Assembly: GCA_013792005.1 (NCBI GenBank)
Contig: VMSU01000049.1
Span: 1 to 40,572 of the forward strand
Direction: 5' to 3'
Source of the DNA: Desulfobulbaceae bacterium
GTDB lineage: Bacteria > Desulfobacterota > Desulfobulbia > Desulfobulbales > VMSU01
Length of the DNA: 40,572 nucleotides
Position numbers and translations under genes: made by a program. The notes beneath the pieces are model-generated. The model had not been told where the DNA came from, searched no databases, and worked only from the letters and a program-made list of their open reading frames with translations. Positions 17,151 through 25,204 of the stretch are shown piece after piece (the stretch's first letter is position 1; each line of letters starts with the position of its first letter).

Positions 17151-19442
17151 TTAAAAAGTGTACTTAAGGTTGGCCAGAAAAGTCCGCCTTGGGTAAGGAT
17201 GTGACACATGATACAGTTCGTCGGTGAGGTTATCTATCCCTAGGGATGCTGTCATGTCCTTCATGATAAAGAAGGAGACCTTCGTGTCAAAAACCAGGAA
17301 TTCATCAAGCCCGCCATAGCCACCGTTGTCGTCGCTGTTATCGAGCTTATCAAACTGCTCTCCCGAGTAGTGGCCTGCTAATGTGACAAACCAGCGATCG
17401 GAAGGCGCATAATCGAGAACGCATTTGGCACGCCATTGCGGTACGCGCGGGAAGTCCTTGCCAACACTCCCTGGCACATTCTCGTTGGCCAATATCTCGG
17501 AATCAGAAAATGCGAGATTGGCAAACGCTCCAAGCCCGTCGATGAGGAGTTTTCGTTTATTGATCGCAACCTCGATGCCCCGAGTCCTCACTTCATCCAC
17601 ATTCTGAAAATTTGTAATATTTGTATAGGTGTTGGTCTGGCTGTAAATGGCATCATCCACGTAGTCTTCGAAAAAAGTCAGGCGTGCTTCCCCTGTTTCT
17701 CCCAATAGGCGTGTGATGGTAAAATCCTTGGCAAAATCCTTTTCTGGCTTCAGGTCTGGGTTTGACTTGTTGATGACCCCTGAACTTGTAATCCCTCCGA
17801 AATAGAGTTCGCCTACTGTCGGAAATCTGGTCGCTGTACCAAGAGAAATGCGCAATCTCCAGTCCTCCGATGGTTTAAATGTTGTTGAAACCTTTGGCGA
17901 GATATCACTGTCGCTCTTATCAGGCATACTACTGGTGAGACGCCCTGTGGCGGCATCGGTCGACTTTGATGCATCGTTGCCCTCCCACCATTCCTGCCGG
18001 GCTCCGGCATAGACTGACCACTTCTTGTTGATGTCCCATGTGTCGTCGATAAAGACAGCGTGGGTCTGCGTTGTTCCTTTTTGGCCAATACTTAAAGTCG
18101 TTTTCGAATCACTGCTCCAATTTGTTGCATTCCAGGTGTCAGAATCGACGTAATACCGATCGTGGTGGTAGCCTGCCCCCACCGTGTGGAGGCCTGCCCC
18201 CTTGATCTCGTATGAACCTTTCAAATCGGCAGTATTCCATCCATTGTCGTTCTCCGTAACCGTGCCCGCGCCACCGCTTTGTGAAGTGGGAGGGGTGGCG
18301 CTCGACGTTCGGGTAATATCCTCAGGGCTGGTATAAAGACTCACTCCGGCAAAGACTTTAATGCCCTTCGGCGAATTATACATATAGGTCAGACCAGAAA
18401 GTGCGTCTTGCCTCTCCGTTTCTGCATAGGCGAAGGTATTTGGAGCTAACGTAAATTGCTTGCCATTGATGTTAACGTTGCCCGAGTATATGCGATTCCC
18501 ACTGGCATCCAACAAATATGATTCTGGACTATCGCGAGCCAGCAAGCTGTCCCAAAAGCCCAAGGTGAAACGGATTTGCGACTCGGGGGTCAGGTCATAG
18601 GCCAGCTTAAACTTTGCCGTGTTGTTTGTTATGTCCTGCACCCCCTGAGCCCCCAAAATATATCTCGGTTGATTTCGAGGATCCTGGTCTGCCACCCATC
18701 CGGTTACGGCTGTTCCGGTATCGGCCCCTCCTGAAGATGCCAATACCGTGGCATACATGATTCCTTGAGCCTGCGTTTGCAGGCGGTCAGCCCAGATTGA
18801 GAGAGACAAAGGCCCGACCTTGTCTCCGTAGTATGCATTTGCTGTGTACCCGTTAAGATCAGAATCGGAATTGTATTCCCTGAAGTTCTGGAAAGTGTAA
18901 GTGACATCTGCCTGTGCTTCTCTCTTCTGCGGCATGTGCGTGCTGATAATAGCCGCCCCTGACATGGAATTACCGCTCAGCGCTGCAGAAAAAGGCCCAT
19001 AGATCATGTCCACGCTTTCAATTTCGCCGGGCATAACCATCTGCCACTTCGGCGCATTGCTGTTACCGGCTGCGGTAAAATCACTTATACTGAGACCATC
19101 AGCAATGACCTGAGTTCTCGCAGTCATGGTTGAGTTATTGGCCCGGATAACCAGGGGGCTATTTGTAGACCCGGTGTATAACTTTCGCAGATAGGAGCCC
19201 GGCATGTATTTGAACACGTCCGCCGTATCTACAGTGTTTATCCGTTTAATTCCTTCGGCAGTAAGTGTCTCCACCACAGCCGGCACTTTGAAGATGCTTT
19301 CATCGACAATCGTTCCCGTGGGGGTTACCACTATATCGTCAAGCTTTGTCTCTTTATTCTCCCCTTCTGCTGAAGCTAGGGAAAAGAACGTAAGCAGAAT
19401 AAGTGTGCTTCCAAACATCTCTTTCACAATTTTTTTCTTCAA
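17151..19442 (-). CDS. TonB-dependent outer-membrane receptor
   Basis: The 763-residue precursor has a signal peptide (KKKIVKEMFGSTLILLTFFSLASA, cleavage near residue 25) and a TonB-box-like LDDIVVTPTGT just after it. A plug domain follows (about 45-165: VDTADVFKYMPGSYLRK, GPFSAALSGNSMSGAAI), then a barrel rich in alternating aromatic strands. It ends in ...RTFLANLKYTF with the terminal Phe needed for assembly. The start codon is TTG at 19442, chosen because a near-perfect AGGAGG lies six bases upstream. The exbB-exbD-tonB genes upstream and the ABC operon downstream suggest a dedicated transport route. The ligand cannot be inferred; siderophore, metal complex and peptide all remain possible. 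Confidence 0.93.
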   Translation of the reverse strand: MKKKIVKEMFGSTLILLTFFSLASAEGENKETKLDDIVVTPTGTIVDESIFKVPAVVETLTAEGIKRINTVDTADVFKYMPGSYLRKLYTGSTNSPLVIRANNSTMTARTQVIADGLSISDFTAAGNSNAPKWQMVMPGEIESVDMIYGPFSAALSGNSMSGAAIISTHMPQKREAQADVTYTFQNFREYNSDSDLNGYTANAYYGDKVGPLSLSIWADRLQTQAQGIMYATVLASSGGADTGTAVTGWVADQDPRNQPRYILGAQGVQDITNNTAKFKLAYDLTPESQIRFTLGFWDSLLARDSPESYLLDASGNRIYSGNVNINGKQFTLAPNTFAYAETERQDALSGLTYMYNSPKGIKVFAGVSLYTSPEDITRTSSATPPTSQSGGAGTVTENDNGWNTADLKGSYEIKGAGLHTVGAGYHHDRYYVDSDTWNATNWSSDSKTTLSIGQKGTTQTHAVFIDDTWDINKKWSVYAGARQEWWEGNDASKSTDAATGRLTSSMPDKSDSDISPKVSTTFKPSEDWRLRISLGTATRFPTVGELYFGGITSSGVINKSNPDLKPEKDFAKDFTITRLLGETGEARLTFFEDYVDDAIYSQTNTYTNITNFQNVDEVRTRGIEVAINKRKLLIDGLGAFANLAFSDSEILANENVPGSVGKDFPRVPQWRAKCVLDYAPSDRWFVTLAGHYSGEQFDKLDNSDDNGGYGGLDEFLVFDTKVSFFIMKDMTASLGIDNLTDELYHVSHPYPRRTFLANLKYTF

Positions 19443-19496
19443 CTAACTCCTCCTTTCATGTTTCTGTACACCCTCTTTTCTGATAGTGTAAAAAAA

Positions 19497-19566
19497 GGGA
19501 CGTTGATTGCTACAGCGTTTCCCATCGGGGCAGGGTCTCTCCGCCAAAGGTTATGACCCTGTCCCG
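19497..19566 (-). promoter_or_regulatory. Structured leader upstream of the TonB receptor
   Basis: In the region 55-125 bases before the TTG start, the minus-strand RNA can form a 12-bp stem (19555-19566 with 19526-19537, one G-U pair) closing a 17-base loop. Alternatively, GGGAC at 19561-19565 can pair with GUCCC at 19497-19501, enclosing a conserved-looking AUGGGAAACG stretch. No T run follows, so it does not look like a simple terminator. It resembles none of the common riboswitch classes that could be compared by eye (cobalamin, TPP, SAM, c-di-GMP, Moco). Confidence 0.45.
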
Positions 19567-19958
19567 GCCTTAAATTTCCTGCTTCTCATGCCATGTAATT
19601 TCTTTATCTCCCCCCGTCACCTCCCTACTTTTAGTACCGCCACTCTGTTTAAACCCTATGCCTCTGACAGTAGATGAGAGAAGAGGACGTTGTTTCTTTC
19701 TGCATTTCCATTCGCCTTATCCGTTTGCTATTGAAGGAGAATCCTGGCAAGCGATCACCGGATACCCCATCTGCTTCGCAGCCTCGCTTACCTGCTTAGC
19801 CATCCCGTGACTTTTTGCGAGATTATCAAGTATAGCTCGCAGCCCCCTTTCGCGCATCTGGGGCACCCTGCAATCGCTTACAGTTCCAAGGTGGAGCGCA
19901 GTTTCTAGTCGCTGCCCCGTGATCACTTACGAATCCTGACCTACCCGGCGCAGGGCAC
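19567..19958. other. Gene-poor interval between tonB and the TonB receptor
   Basis: About 390 bases with no convincing gene. A short minus-strand frame at 19717-19926 looks like repeat-derived shadow coding. The interval holds a partial MITE-like right end (listed separately). The remainder shows nothing recognised, though the receptor promoter should lie here. Confidence 0.5.
19793..19827. repeat. Partial copy of the 151-bp MITE-like element (right end only)
   Basis: About 35 bases (TGCTTAGCCATCCC, then CTTTTTGCGAGATTATC) match the right end of the elements at 28777-28927 and 29531-29681 with a few differences. The expected left end with GATGGCGTCGC is not found 151 bases upstream. It is therefore a truncated or heavily diverged copy. 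Confidence 0.6.
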
Positions 19959-20762
19959 TCAGGTCAGTGAAAAAACGATGGTGAGTTCTAAGGGTATCTC
20001 TTCATTGAAGGTCGGGGCGGGTGGCTTGGCAAAAGGCGAGGCTGCCAATACCGCCTTCTGTGCCGCTTGGTCGAGGGTCTCATATCCCGAAGACTGGGCG
20101 ATCTCGACATTGCGCACCTCTCCTTCCTGGCTAATCACAAATCGGATGCCGACCCGGCCTTCTATCTGACGGCGTCTGGCCATTATGGGGTAATTTTTAT
20201 GGCTTTCAATGCGGCCTCTCACCATGGTCAGGTACTGCTGCCGGATATCGATATGACCAGCGGAGACTGAGGAGGCATTACCTAGCGTACCATCGCTCGG
20301 TTTACCAGTCCCTGTTGAGGCGGAGGTTTGAACAGTGCCCATCGGTGGGCTGGGTGATGTATCTGCTACCTGTGAACTTGATTCGCTGGAAATATCTGCC
20401 ACGCCCTGGGCCGACTGAATCTTGGCGACAGGCTGGAGCTCTGGCTCAACAACCTTTTGGATGGCCGTCGGCACAGGCTTCTTGGGGGGGGATAGTGCAA
20501 CGGCAGTGATTTGCTTTTCAACTGGGGGTACTGGCACTTCCAGTGGTGGGGGGGCAGTGATTACGTCTGGTTCTGAAGGTGCTGCGGGGAGAGGTTCTTC
20601 GGCGATGATCGGAGGAAGTTCCGACGGTGATGATGCCAGGATAAAAAAATCGATGGCACGGGGCGGTAATGGTACCGGTAAATTAGCCACGCTCATGAGT
20701 GAGGTCAGCATCAAACCATGAAGCATGAGCGACAAGCCTAGGCCGTTTATGATTCTGGTCAT
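19959..20762 (-). CDS. tonB: TonB family energy transducer
   Basis: TonB transmits the proton-motive force from ExbB-ExbD to outer-membrane receptors. The 267-residue protein has an N-terminal membrane anchor (about residues 7-27) with the Ser-x3-His pattern (LSLMLHGLML). A Pro-rich, Ser/Thr-rich periplasmic spacer spans ~45-180. The C-terminal TonB domain holds YPIMARRRQIEGRVGIRFVI, then VEIAQSSGYETLDQAA and the final strand. The start overlaps the exbD stop by four bases (ATGA). It is most likely dedicated to the receptor gene ~500 bases downstream. Confidence 0.93.
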   Translation of the reverse strand: MTRIINGLGLSLMLHGLMLTSLMSVANLPVPLPPRAIDFFILASSPSELPPIIAEEPLPAAPSEPDVITAPPPLEVPVPPVEKQITAVALSPPKKPVPTAIQKVVEPELQPVAKIQSAQGVADISSESSSQVADTSPSPPMGTVQTSASTGTGKPSDGTLGNASSVSAGHIDIRQQYLTMVRGRIESHKNYPIMARRRQIEGRVGIRFVISQEGEVRNVEIAQSSGYETLDQAAQKAVLAASPFAKPPAPTFNEEIPLELTIVFSLT

Positions 20763-21139
20763 GATTTTTTCTCCGTTTGCAGACTGGCCTTGATAAAGCC
20801 CAAACCCTTCACGGTATCCATCACCTCGACAAAACTCTGCAGGGCTACGTTGCGGTCAGCCCGGATCAGGACTGGCGTCTCTCTGGTGAGCTGACTTAGT
20901 GCCGCGCCAAGGCCTCCAATATCAATGGGTTTCGCTTCAAAAAAAACGACCCCCTTGCTGTCGATTTCGATGGTGATTGATTTCAGTGGCTCGACGGCAA
21001 AGTTCATGGCCTTAGGAAGTTCCACCGGGATTGCGCCGACGGCTATAAAGGTCGAAGTTGTCAACACGATGGTAAGGAGCACGAGCATGACATCGACTAA
21101 GGGAATAACGTTGATGCTGGTAAAGCCTTTGTCATCCAT
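20759..21139 (-). CDS. exbD: ExbD/TolR family biopolymer transport protein
   Basis: ExbD forms the proton-conducting motor with ExbB. The 126-residue protein has a short cytoplasmic N-terminus, one membrane helix with the conserved Asp in NVIPLVDVMLVLLTIVL (near residue 16) and a periplasmic domain containing KGVVFFEAKPID and VLIRADRNVALQSFVEVMD. It overlaps exbB by eight bases and tonB by four, giving a tightly coupled three-gene set. Confidence 0.94.
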   Translation of the reverse strand: MDDKGFTSINVIPLVDVMLVLLTIVLTTSTFIAVGAIPVELPKAMNFAVEPLKSITIEIDSKGVVFFEAKPIDIGGLGAALSQLTRETPVLIRADRNVALQSFVEVMDTVKGLGFIKASLQTEKKS

Positions 21140-21554
21140 GCTTGATCTCCCACTTAAGAAGGAGCACCTTTGCTTGCCGTAACAGCAAGTTGTAGATGAT
21201 CACCGCCGGGATGGCCACCAAGAGGCCTACTGCTGTGACTTTGAGGGCAAGGGCCAAGCCGATCATGATCTTGCTGGTGTCCATGAATCCGCTTTTGCCC
21301 ATGTTATAAAAGGTGAGCATGATGCCGAGTACTGTGCCCAAAAGGCCGATATACGGGGCATTGATGCCAATACTGGCAATGAGATGCAGCTTGGCGAAAA
21401 GATCGAGTTCCAGATTCCTCCGATCCGAATACTGAGCAAAGGATATCCTTTTGAAGAACAAGAACCGTTCGATGCCGATAGCCACCGCTGCGATACTCAT
21501 CATCACCAATAACCCGATGATACCGTAGTCAATCGTTTCTTTTAGCCATTCCAT
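21132..21554 (-). CDS. exbB: MotA/TolQ/ExbB proton channel family protein
   Basis: This 140-residue ExbB is compact compared with E. coli (244) but has three hydrophobic helices (about 10-30, 65-85 and 100-125). It carries the conserved ASIGINAPYIGLLGTVLGIM and LALALKVTAVGLLVAIPAVI segments. The ATG at 21554 lies eight bases after AGGAGG; an in-frame GTG two codons earlier is too close to that site. It is the first gene of the exbB-exbD-tonB operon, with a promoter-like sequence about 85 bases upstream. Confidence 0.93.
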   Translation of the reverse strand: MEWLKETIDYGIIGLLVMMSIAAVAIGIERFLFFKRISFAQYSDRRNLELDLFAKLHLIASIGINAPYIGLLGTVLGIMLTFYNMGKSGFMDTSKIMIGLALALKVTAVGLLVAIPAVIIYNLLLRQAKVLLLKWEIKHG

Positions 21555-21637
21555 GAGCACAACCTCCTTTTAAGCTGAATAACACCCAAATGACACGGGT
21601 CACCATATAGTGTAACTAGAAATAGTATTAGGTGCTC

Positions 21638-21666
21638 TTAATAAAGATTAAAACAGCAACAGTCAA
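21638..21666 (-). promoter_or_regulatory. Putative promoter of exbB-exbD-tonB
   Basis: On the minus strand TTGACT (five of six consensus bases) is separated by 17 bases from TATTAA (four of six) in AT-rich DNA upstream of exbB. No clear Fur-type palindrome was recognised over it, so iron regulation is not supported by eye. Confidence 0.55.
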
Positions 21667-21705
21667 GATAAAATAAAACTAAAATAATAATCGTGCTACC
21701 ATTGA

Positions 21706-21985
21706 ATGAAAAATATTTCCTCCCGTCACCGATTCAGGGGGGATGTCCTGGCACGCAGAAAACTTAGAGCTGTCGGCCATCTGACCCAGCCCATCAGGCG
21801 AGACGAACTGCTTAATCTGCTTTCCCAAGGGATCAAACTGCCAGAGGGAACGGACACGGTATTAACCAGACATCATGCCGAAGTAGGACGGAAAGATCGG
21901 CCGGTTCGAATTCTGGTGGCTGAAGATCATCCGGTGAACAGGAAGCTTGCTTGGACATCAGGGTTTGAAAAAAGCCGGAAAAAGT
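21706..21985 (+). pseudogene. Fragment of a hybrid sensor histidine kinase (end of one REC domain and start of another)
   Basis: The frame encodes GHLTQPIRRDELLNLLSQG, typical of the last strand and helix of a receiver domain, a linker, and then RPVRILVAEDHPVNRKLA, the opening of a second receiver domain. After that the homology stops about 40 bases before an insertion element. No kinase core or upstream receiver sequence precedes it. It is a doubly truncated remnant of a larger multidomain kinase, left beside the IS and unlikely to function. Confidence 0.75.
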
Positions 21986-23295
21986 CAGTGTTGTCCGGTT
22001 AAGGACTTGCAGGTAAATTTCTTGGCGGAGTATTATCGTTCAAGCCAGAAACATATGGGCCACAATCCGCTTCACGGGTTTCGTTGAGGATCTTGCTTCG
22101 CAATTGACGTACCCTTTTAATGTTTACCGATTCTCCGTGCTCTTCGTGGCAGTAAATGGCCAGAAGCAGATAGGTGATAAGGCCAGCAAGAATTTGAATC
22201 TTGAGGCCATGCTCACTGCGGGAGATTAAATGGTAGCCGCGCAGGTGGCGTTTCCACCATGCGAAAAACTTTTCAATATCCCAGCGTAGCTTATATATTT
22301 GGGATATTTGCTCAGCTGTCAGGTCGAATCGGTCAGTGGCAATCCAATATTCCTTGCCATCAACTCGATAGCCAACAAGACGCAGTGGTTTCTCGGTCTG
22401 ATTAATGCCCGATTGGCCTAGTTGAACCATGGCATCGTAAAAGATGAAGCTGTTCACTGGCTGCTGGAAATTCTCCAGGCAGGTTGTGATGGTGTGTTGC
22501 CTTTGATCCTGCAGACGAAGTGCTTTCCCTCTGCCTGCCAGAGATCAAAATCTTTGTGGCTCTGATGCCCTCGATCCATGATACCGGGTTCGCCAGGCTT
22601 CAGGATTTTGGAGACAAAGGGACGCTCGCCACCGTTGCCGTCGGTGAGAAATATTCTTTTGGAAGCGAACGGTTAACATCGAAACCGATGTGGATTTTTG
22701 CTTTTTTTGATCCGCCACGATAGGAGGCCTATTCCATTGAAAGCACAGAGTCGATGAGCGAGCCATCAATAGCAACCAGTTGGCCAAGCTCAGCGTATTG
22801 TTGCGGTAATATTTGAGCCACGGTTTTTTGAAGTTCCTGAAGACGAAAAGGAACTGTTCAAGCCCTCGTTCTCTCATGGCTTCAAAGAAGGCGCTTTTGC
22901 TAATTCCACCAGGCGGAGCTATGACGCTTCTGGCGAAATCGTCATCCTGCAAAACCTGGATGAGATGGCGACCGGAGGTATGCTCTTCCAAGTGGAAAAA
23001 GATGAATGCATTAAGTTGGTGTTCGAATTCCATTTATAGTGGCCTGTTGCATCGTGAGACAAGGCGAGGAGCACTAAACAAGATATTGTTTAGTGGTTGA
23101 CAAAGGTTTCTGAAGGAAACGGTTGAGTAGCTTTTTCTGACTGGCATCGATCGTAGCATTTTTCATAACTCCATAGAATGGTTAGTAATTATGAAATTTC
23201 GCCAACCGTTTTTTGCCTCCTTATCAAGACATTTTTCTTATTTTTGATAAATATTTCAGATTGTTATAATGCAATTCTCTAACCGGACAACACTG
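21986..23295 (-). mobile_element. IS4-type insertion sequence, 1310 bp, inactive
   Basis: The element is bounded by perfect 16-bp inverted repeats, CAGTGTTGTCCGGTTA at 21986-22001 and its complement at 23280-23295. One degraded transposase gene lies on the minus strand and its stop codon falls inside the left repeat. No matching target duplication is visible at the two flanks, suggesting later rearrangement or decay. A short truncated frame beginning near 23166 precedes the transposase. Confidence 0.88.
21999..23052 (-). pseudogene. IS4 family transposase, multiply disrupted
   Basis: Pieces of one transposase are found in successive frames. The N-terminal part HQLNAFIFFHLEEHTSG...SAFFEAMRERGLEQF is followed in another frame by VAQILPQQYAELGQLVAIDG, then a TAG where a Trp is expected after VLSME, then SKKAKIHIGFDVNRSLP. 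After a further shift come GGERPFVSK, PGIMDRGHQSH and HFVCRIKGN. The C-terminal part has YKLRWDIEKFFAWWKRHLRGYH, the DDE-type Y-(2)-R-(3)-E-(6)-K signature region. At least three frameshifts and one nonsense change are evident, so it is non-functional. Confidence 0.88.
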
Positions 23296-23589
23296 CATTG
23301 TCTCCCCTGCCCCCAATCCGCTGCATATAAACCTTAGGCGACATAGTGATGGAACGAGGAGTGGGGCCAATCCGCAGGCGATGTCGCCAAGCCGTGTTTC
23401 ACAGAATTGTAATGAATACATTCGAGATGATTAGCGAAATCCTTTTGCGCCATGAGCACAAAAAAAGGGAAGGTACCTGGTTAATTCGAAAAAAATGAAT
23501 TAATAGTGTTTTCAGGCATACGGGGTACCCTGGTGCGACAGTTATATGAGGTTTGACAAATTTTTCACCATCAAGGATGACGACACACA
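23296..23589. other. Interval between the IS and the small Cys gene
   Basis: No convincing gene is seen in this ~290-base stretch. An 8-bp inverted repeat (GGCGACAT at 23337-23344, ATGTCGCC at 23381-23388) with a 36-base loop is the only structure noticed. The continuation of the receiver-domain fragment on the other side of the IS is not found here. Confidence 0.4.
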
Positions 23590-23766
23590 ATGACTTTCTA
23601 CTGTAAAAATTTCGATATCAACGCCGACCGCTGCACCAAAATCAAAGGTGAATGCATCCCCGGGCGTCGTGGCTGCGTTCTTGAGGGAAAGGTAAAACTG
23701 AGCGAGGAACTGCAAAAAAAAGTGGCCGCTTTAAGTGAGACCATCGACAAACCGGAGGGCCAATAA
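23590..23766 (+). CDS. Small cysteine-containing protein, 58 residues
   Basis: The ATG frame encodes 58 residues beginning MTFYCKNFDINADRCTKIKG. Cysteines fall at positions 5, 15, 22 and 29 (spacings 9, 6 and 6) in the N-terminal half, followed by a charged, probably helical tail (KVKLSEELQKKVAALSE). Four regularly spaced Cys suggest a metal-binding or disulfide knot; there is no signal peptide, so a cytoplasmic metal site is likelier. The ribosome-binding site is weak (AAGGA about 12 bases upstream). I do not recognise the family. It precedes gloB by ~95 bases on the same strand. Confidence 0.65.
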   Translation: MTFYCKNFDINADRCTKIKGECIPGRRGCVLEGKVKLSEELQKKVAALSETIDKPEGQ

Positions 23767-23860
23767 CACGGCGCTCTCTCTAAGACCATCGGTCCCTCTT
23801 CCCATCTGCCCCCACTTGACACGAGATTCATCACCAAAAAACCTTTGAGGCGCCATCTCT

Positions 23861-24610
23861 ATGGATATTACGATAATAGAATCTCTTACCGACAACTATA
23901 TCTTTGCCTCATTAAACACCAAAACCAACGAGGCTTTTTGTGTTGATCCCGGAGAAGCAAAACCTCTCCTTTCCTGGCTAAGCGCCCATTCAGCAAAACT
24001 CTCGCATATCTTGTGTACCCATCACCATCTAGACCACACAGCCGGAATTCGCGCCCTCGTGCAGCGCTTCCCAGAAGTCGAAGTGATCGGCGCAAGCGAT
24101 TCAGGACGTATTCCAAATCAAAACCGGGTGGTTAAGCCAGGTGAAAAATTCATCCTTTTTGGTCAAGAATGTAAAGTACTTGATGTTCATGCACATACCC
24201 GTGCTCATATCGCATATCATTTTCCAGCCAGTTATGATCTTTTTTCCGGAGACACTATTTTTGCCGGCACCTGCGGGGCTATCTTTGAAGGGACGCTCAC
24301 CGACATGCTCAGTGCGCTCAAAAAAATTAGATCCTTGCCGGCGGAAACAAAAATTTGGTGTGCGCATGAGTATAGCCTAATGTACCTTACCAACGCCTCA
24401 CGGGTTGAACCGTGGAATGAGGAGACCAAGACCCGATTACAGATCATCCATAACCTTCGGCAGCAGCAGAGGCCAACAGTTCCTCTTTTATTATCTGACG
24501 AAATCCTCACCAACATTTACCTCCATTGGGATCATCCTCACTGGAGACAAAAACACCGCACCACTACCGACATGGAACTATTTAAAATAATAGCCGAAAT
24601 TGACAGCTAA
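23861..24610 (+). CDS. gloB: Hydroxyacylglutathione hydrolase (glyoxalase II)-like metallo-beta-lactamase fold protein
   Basis: Glyoxalase II hydrolyses S-lactoylglutathione to lactate and glutathione in methylglyoxal detoxification. The 249-residue protein has the binuclear metal motif THHHLDH (residues 53-59), later SGDTIFAGTCG and the third His region CAHEYSLMYLTNA. A C-terminal helical domain of glyoxalase II type follows. Its length matches the family (~250). The substrate may differ in organisms lacking glutathione; a related thiol-ester hydrolase role is possible. Confidence 0.9.
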   Translation: MDITIIESLTDNYIFASLNTKTNEAFCVDPGEAKPLLSWLSAHSAKLSHILCTHHHLDHTAGIRALVQRFPEVEVIGASDSGRIPNQNRVVKPGEKFILFGQECKVLDVHAHTRAHIAYHFPASYDLFSGDTIFAGTCGAIFEGTLTDMLSALKKIRSLPAETKIWCAHEYSLMYLTNASRVEPWNEETKTRLQIIHNLRQQQRPTVPLLLSDEILTNIYLHWDHPHWRQKHRTTTDMELFKIIAEIDS

Positions 24611-24622
24611 AACCAATTGTCC

Positions 24623-25162
24623 ATGAAGAATACGATGAACCATTTCCAGTTCGTTCACTCAGAAGAACAAGTAGCCGCCGTCGTACGCCTCGCCCACGAA
24701 ATTTGGCAGGAACATTACGTCCCCATCATCGGTCAAAAACAAGTTGACTACATGGTAGCGAAATTTCAAAGCGCGCATTCAATTATTGCGCAACTCAGCG
24801 ACACATATGAGTATTACCTTGTTTCTCATCAAGGACAAGACCTTGGCTATGTAGCCATCGTTCCAGACAGAACCGGACCAACCCTGATGTTAAGCAAGAT
24901 CTATATCTTGAAGTCAGCGCGCGGCCTTGGCCTAGAAAAACAGACCTTATATTTTGTGGAAGACTTATATTTTCAGCGGGGAATCAATCAGATATGGTTG
25001 TCAGTTAACAAGTACGGTCTCGACGCGATTGCTTGGTACGCACGGATGGGGTTCAGAAATGCAGGGCCGACCCGTCAGGGCATCGGCGAAGGTTTTGTCA
25101 TGGACGACTTCCGGCTGGTTAAGACGATCACCATACCGGTATCGGTTCGTGATGCGCCGTAA
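24623..25162 (+). CDS. GNAT family N-acetyltransferase
   Basis: The product is a ~179-residue acyl-CoA-dependent acetyltransferase. It has the core GNAT pattern: strand LGYVAIVP, LMLSKIYILKSARGLGLEKQ (the acetyl-CoA pyrophosphate loop, a variant of R-x-x-G-x-G/A), then IWLSVNKYGLDAIAWYARMGFRNAG, the usual strand-helix before the end. The start is placed at ATG 24623, 12 bases after the gloB stop; a TTG two codons upstream and an ATG at 24635 are alternatives, and no clear ribosome-binding site decides. The substrate is unknown. The close spacing suggests cotranscription with gloB. Confidence 0.85.
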   Translation: MKNTMNHFQFVHSEEQVAAVVRLAHEIWQEHYVPIIGQKQVDYMVAKFQSAHSIIAQLSDTYEYYLVSHQGQDLGYVAIVPDRTGPTLMLSKIYILKSARGLGLEKQTLYFVEDLYFQRGINQIWLSVNKYGLDAIAWYARMGFRNAGPTRQGIGEGFVMDDFRLVKTITIPVSVRDAP

Positions 25163-25204
25163 CCCGCACCCCTCTAGTTAACCAACACAACAAGGAGTCC
25201 AATC

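Noticed and set aside
19497-19566. Possible cobalamin or Moco riboswitch before the TonB receptor
   Set aside because: The conserved boxes of these classes were not found in the sequence; only the hairpin can be supported.
19717-19926. Small minus-strand frame of 69 residues upstream of the TonB receptor
   Set aside because: Its sequence overlaps the partial MITE end and lacks a ribosome-binding site or family resemblance; similar shadow translations arise from the other repeat copies.
23224-23421. 65-residue minus-strand frame overlapping the right end of the IS
   Set aside because: It crosses the inverted terminal repeat into flanking DNA and shows no coding signature.
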